From Candidatus Thiodiazotropha sp. (ex Gloverina cf. vestifex) (lineage in GTDB: Bacteria; Pseudomonadota; Gammaproteobacteria; Chromatiales; Chromatiaceae): DNA of 8,361 nt. The position numbers and the translations under genes are program-made. The notes beneath the pieces are model-generated. The model did no database searches and was not told the origin of the DNA. It saw only the letters and a program-made list of their open reading frames with translations. This document shows positions 6,705-8,361 of the stretch, one piece after another. The stretch is taken from NCBI GenBank assembly GCA_025656435.1, contig JAHXHT010000094.1, forward strand, positions 1-8,361, read 5' to 3'. Each line of letters begins with the position of its first letter. The first letter of the stretch is position 1.

Positions 6705-6737
6705 AAACCGCGCCAGGGAAACCCGGCGCGGTTTTTT
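6705..6737 (+). terminator. Strong intrinsic terminator after the Fe-S gene
   Basis: AAACCGCGCC (6705-6714) pairs perfectly with GGCGCGGTTT (6725-6734). The intervening bases form an inner GGG/CCC stem over an AAA loop with one bulged A, and the T run continues to 6737. This is a classic rho-independent terminator, 22 bases after the stop codon. It implies that the flavoprotein gene downstream has its own promoter. Confidence 0.93.
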
Positions 6738-6807
6738 CTTGCGTGCAGAATTTTGTCTGTATTAAGGTCGTGTCCATCATGAATTGTAATTACCTGGGGT
6801 TATACCG

Positions 6808-8004
6808 ATGACTAGCCGCTCTGTTGACTTGCTGATTGTAGGTGCGGGTATCAGCGGTCTGGGAATGGCCCGTATGGCCAAGCGTCAAGGTCTCTCGCCT
6901 CTGGTTCTTGAGGCGAGTTCTCATCTCGGCGGTGCAATTCATACCCATTATTTCGATACACCCGACGGTCCTTTCTGGGCAGAGTTGGGTGGACATACCT
7001 GTTACAACAGCTATGGCAATCTGCTGGAGTTGCTGGAGGAGACCGGGCAGTTGAATACGCTGCAGGCCAAGGAGAAGCTCCGCTACAAAATACAGATAGG
7101 TGATCAGTTAGAGTCCATTCCGTCCCAACTCAATTTCCTTGAGCTGTTAGGAGTACTGCCGAGGCTGTGGATGAGTCAAAAGGCCGGGCGATCGGTGAGG
7201 GACTATTATGGTCGCATTATTGGCCGCCGAAACTATGCAAAAGTACTGGGACCAGCCCTGGATGCGGTGGTCTGTCAGCCAGCATCAGACTTTCCAGCGG
7301 ATGCCTTGTTTCGCAAGAAGCCCAGACGCAAGGAGGTTCTACGCAGCTATACGGGACCGATGGGACTGCAGTCTTTTGTGGCAGGCATTGCTGCAGATCT
7401 GGAGATCCGGACTCAAACCCCGGTAAAGGCGATTGAAAAGGGTGACGCCGGCTACCGTGTATCGCTGCAAGATGACAGCCAGATTGAGGCTGCCCGTGTC
7501 GCTCTGGCCGTGTCGCCTGATGTGGCTGCGGAGTTGGTGCGGGATCTGATGCCGTCACTTGCATCCCGTCTGGATGAGATCGAGATGGCAGAAATCGAGA
7601 GCCATGCGGTGCTAGTGCGGGCTGGTGATACGCAATTGCCTGAAGTTGCAGGTATTATCGGGCATGAGGACGATTTCTTTTCTGTTGTTTCCAGGGATTT
7701 GGTGCCTCAGGCCGGTTATCGCGCCTTTACCTTTCATTTTCGTCCCGGCCGTCTGAGCGAGGAAGCTCGGTTGACACGCATCTGCAAGGTGTTAGGTGTG
7801 GACAGCTCAGCAATCATCTCCTCAGTCAGCCTCAATAATCGCCTGCCCGCGCTACGTCTGGGGCACGCCGATCGGATAGCGTGGGTTGATCGTCAGTTAC
7901 AGGACCTCCCCCTGGGGTTAACGGGTAACTGGTTTCACGGGGTCTCTATTGAAGACAGCCTCGTCCGTACAGGTCAGGAATATAACAGGCTGATAAGTCA
8001 GTAG
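6808..8004 (+). CDS. FAD-dependent oxidoreductase, protoporphyrinogen oxidase / amine oxidase-like
   Basis: Flavoprotein of 398 residues in the HemY/monoamine-oxidase superfamily. The N-terminus has the dinucleotide-binding fold VGAGISGLGMARMAKRQG (11-28), with E35 at the end of the second strand to bind the FAD ribose, then HLGGAIHT (39-46) and a second family block WAELGGHTC (57-65). The C-terminus has the FAD-closing motif LTGNWFHGVSIEDSLVRTG (371-389), close to the PPOX version (GNxxxGVxIxD). The middle (about 128-200) resembles the PPOX substrate domain in layout. At 398 residues it is shorter than typical HemY (about 450-480), so the true substrate is open: protoporphyrinogen or coproporphyrinogen, a carotenoid-like polyene, or an amine. 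The ATG at 6808 has a modest GGGG Shine-Dalgarno. The gene stands alone after a strong terminator and converges on the next ORF. Confidence 0.85.
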   Translation: MTSRSVDLLIVGAGISGLGMARMAKRQGLSPLVLEASSHLGGAIHTHYFDTPDGPFWAELGGHTCYNSYGNLLELLEETGQLNTLQAKEKLRYKIQIGDQLESIPSQLNFLELLGVLPRLWMSQKAGRSVRDYYGRIIGRRNYAKVLGPALDAVVCQPASDFPADALFRKKPRRKEVLRSYTGPMGLQSFVAGIAADLEIRTQTPVKAIEKGDAGYRVSLQDDSQIEAARVALAVSPDVAAELVRDLMPSLASRLDEIEMAEIESHAVLVRAGDTQLPEVAGIIGHEDDFFSVVSRDLVPQAGYRAFTFHFRPGRLSEEARLTRICKVLGVDSSAIISSVSLNNRLPALRLGHADRIAWVDRQLQDLPLGLTGNWFHGVSIEDSLVRTGQEYNRLISQ

Positions 8005-8008
8005 GTAC

Positions 8009-8269
8009 TTACTTCTTCAGTGAGTCAGCCGGTCTGCCATCGTCCATGAAAAGTGATTTTAGCGTCTCCGCACGCTCCTCAGGCGAGCGTGTTTCCAGGG
8101 GCGGTTCCTTGTCGTTGCCAAAGAAGCGGCCGAGGCGATGAAATAACCGTTTTACAGCCCGCCAGATCTTGGGTAGCAGCCAAATCACAAACACCAGGAA
8201 GAGCACCAGGAAGAGGATAAAGGCCGTGGGATAGTTGAGTGCAGTCCAAAGTCCACCGATCACGGCCAC
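8009..8269 (-). CDS. Short membrane ORF, probable 5'-truncated DUF4126 remnant
   Basis: The 86-residue ORF starts at GTG (8269) and has one strong membrane helix (about 15-34) followed by a basic stretch (WRAVKRLFHRLGRFF) and a charged tail ending in SLKK. The segment from VAVIGGLW to LPKIWRAVKRLF resembles the last helix of DUF4126 proteins, which are usually near 190 residues. Reading upstream in the same frame gives one codon (Asp) and then a TAA at 8273-8275, and none of the three minus-strand frames up to the window end looks like the rest of DUF4126. There is no Shine-Dalgarno before the GTG. I therefore suspect a truncated gene or pseudogene, although a genuine small single-pass membrane protein cannot be excluded. 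It converges on the flavoprotein gene with a 4-base gap. Confidence 0.5.
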   Translation of the reverse strand: MAVIGGLWTALNYPTAFILFLVLFLVFVIWLLPKIWRAVKRLFHRLGRFFGNDKEPPLETRSPEERAETLKSLFMDDGRPADSLKK

Positions 8270-8277
8270 GTCTTACG

Positions 8278-8314
8278 CTGATCGCCATGGAAGGCTGAAA
8301 GCCGAGGCGATTAG
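8278..8314. repeat. Two-tier hairpin next to the DUF4126 breakpoint
   Basis: CTGATCGCC (8278-8286) pairs with GGCGATTAG (8306-8314) over nine positions with one G-T wobble. Inside it, GGCT (8293-8296) pairs with AGCC (8300-8303) over a GAA loop. It lies within 10 bases of the point where recognisable coding sequence of the minus-strand ORF ends. It could be the edge of an intergenic repeat or a 5' leader hairpin. The remaining bases to 8361 show no gene I can support. Confidence 0.5.
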
Positions 8315-8361
8315 TCCCCGATAGGCGTAGGCGCGGTTGTATGGCCGTAATTGTGACTGTT

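Noticed and set aside
8079..8288. Alternative minus-strand ORF of 69 codons starting with ATG at 8288
   Set aside because: Its translation is arginine- and proline-rich with no membrane helix or motif, whereas the overlapping frame from 8269 encodes a clear transmembrane segment.

Overview
This 8.4 kb window looks like chromosomal DNA of a gammaproteobacterium. GC content is moderately high and genes are tightly packed. Protein motifs (ThiD, ThiE, HemL, a DedA/PAP2 fusion, a DUF5063-type protein) resemble those of environmental Chromatiales or sulfur-oxidiser-like lineages; that placement is an inference from motif style, not from a database match.

Layout. Positions 1-380 hold no gene I can support, but contain a strong imperfect palindrome (45-108). 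From 5416 down to 381 the minus strand carries a compact cluster in the order thiD, thiE, hemL, a 71-residue lipoprotein and a DedA-PAP2-LssY_C membrane protein. The first four genes overlap or lie 2-5 bases apart and are almost certainly co-transcribed. A hairpin at the lipoprotein stop may partly separate the last gene. Positions 5417-5715 are a divergent promoter and leader region. Rightward genes follow: a DUF5063-type cytosolic protein (5716-6192), an IscA/HesB-type Fe-S protein (6308-6682) closed by a very clear intrinsic terminator, and an FAD-dependent protoporphyrinogen-oxidase-like enzyme (6808-8004). It converges, 4 bases apart, on a short minus-strand membrane ORF (8009-8269) that looks like the 3' remnant of a DUF4126 gene. 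The window ends in hairpin-rich DNA.

How the genes fit together. thiD and thiE make the pyrimidine half of thiamine and join it to the thiazole. hemL makes 5-aminolevulinate, the first committed tetrapyrrole precursor. The Fe-S carrier and the PPOX-like flavoprotein are compatible with a wider cofactor theme (Fe-S and haem), although they form separate transcription units. The envelope genes (lipoprotein, DedA/PAP2) share the cluster without an obvious pathway link.

I see no CRISPR array, tRNA, rRNA, transposase, phage gene or defence system. Most of the window is ordinary housekeeping DNA. The points most worth a second look are the atypical cysteine pattern of the IscA-like protein, the truncated DUF4126 remnant abutting a hairpin element, the palindromic element at the left end, and the three-domain membrane fusion.
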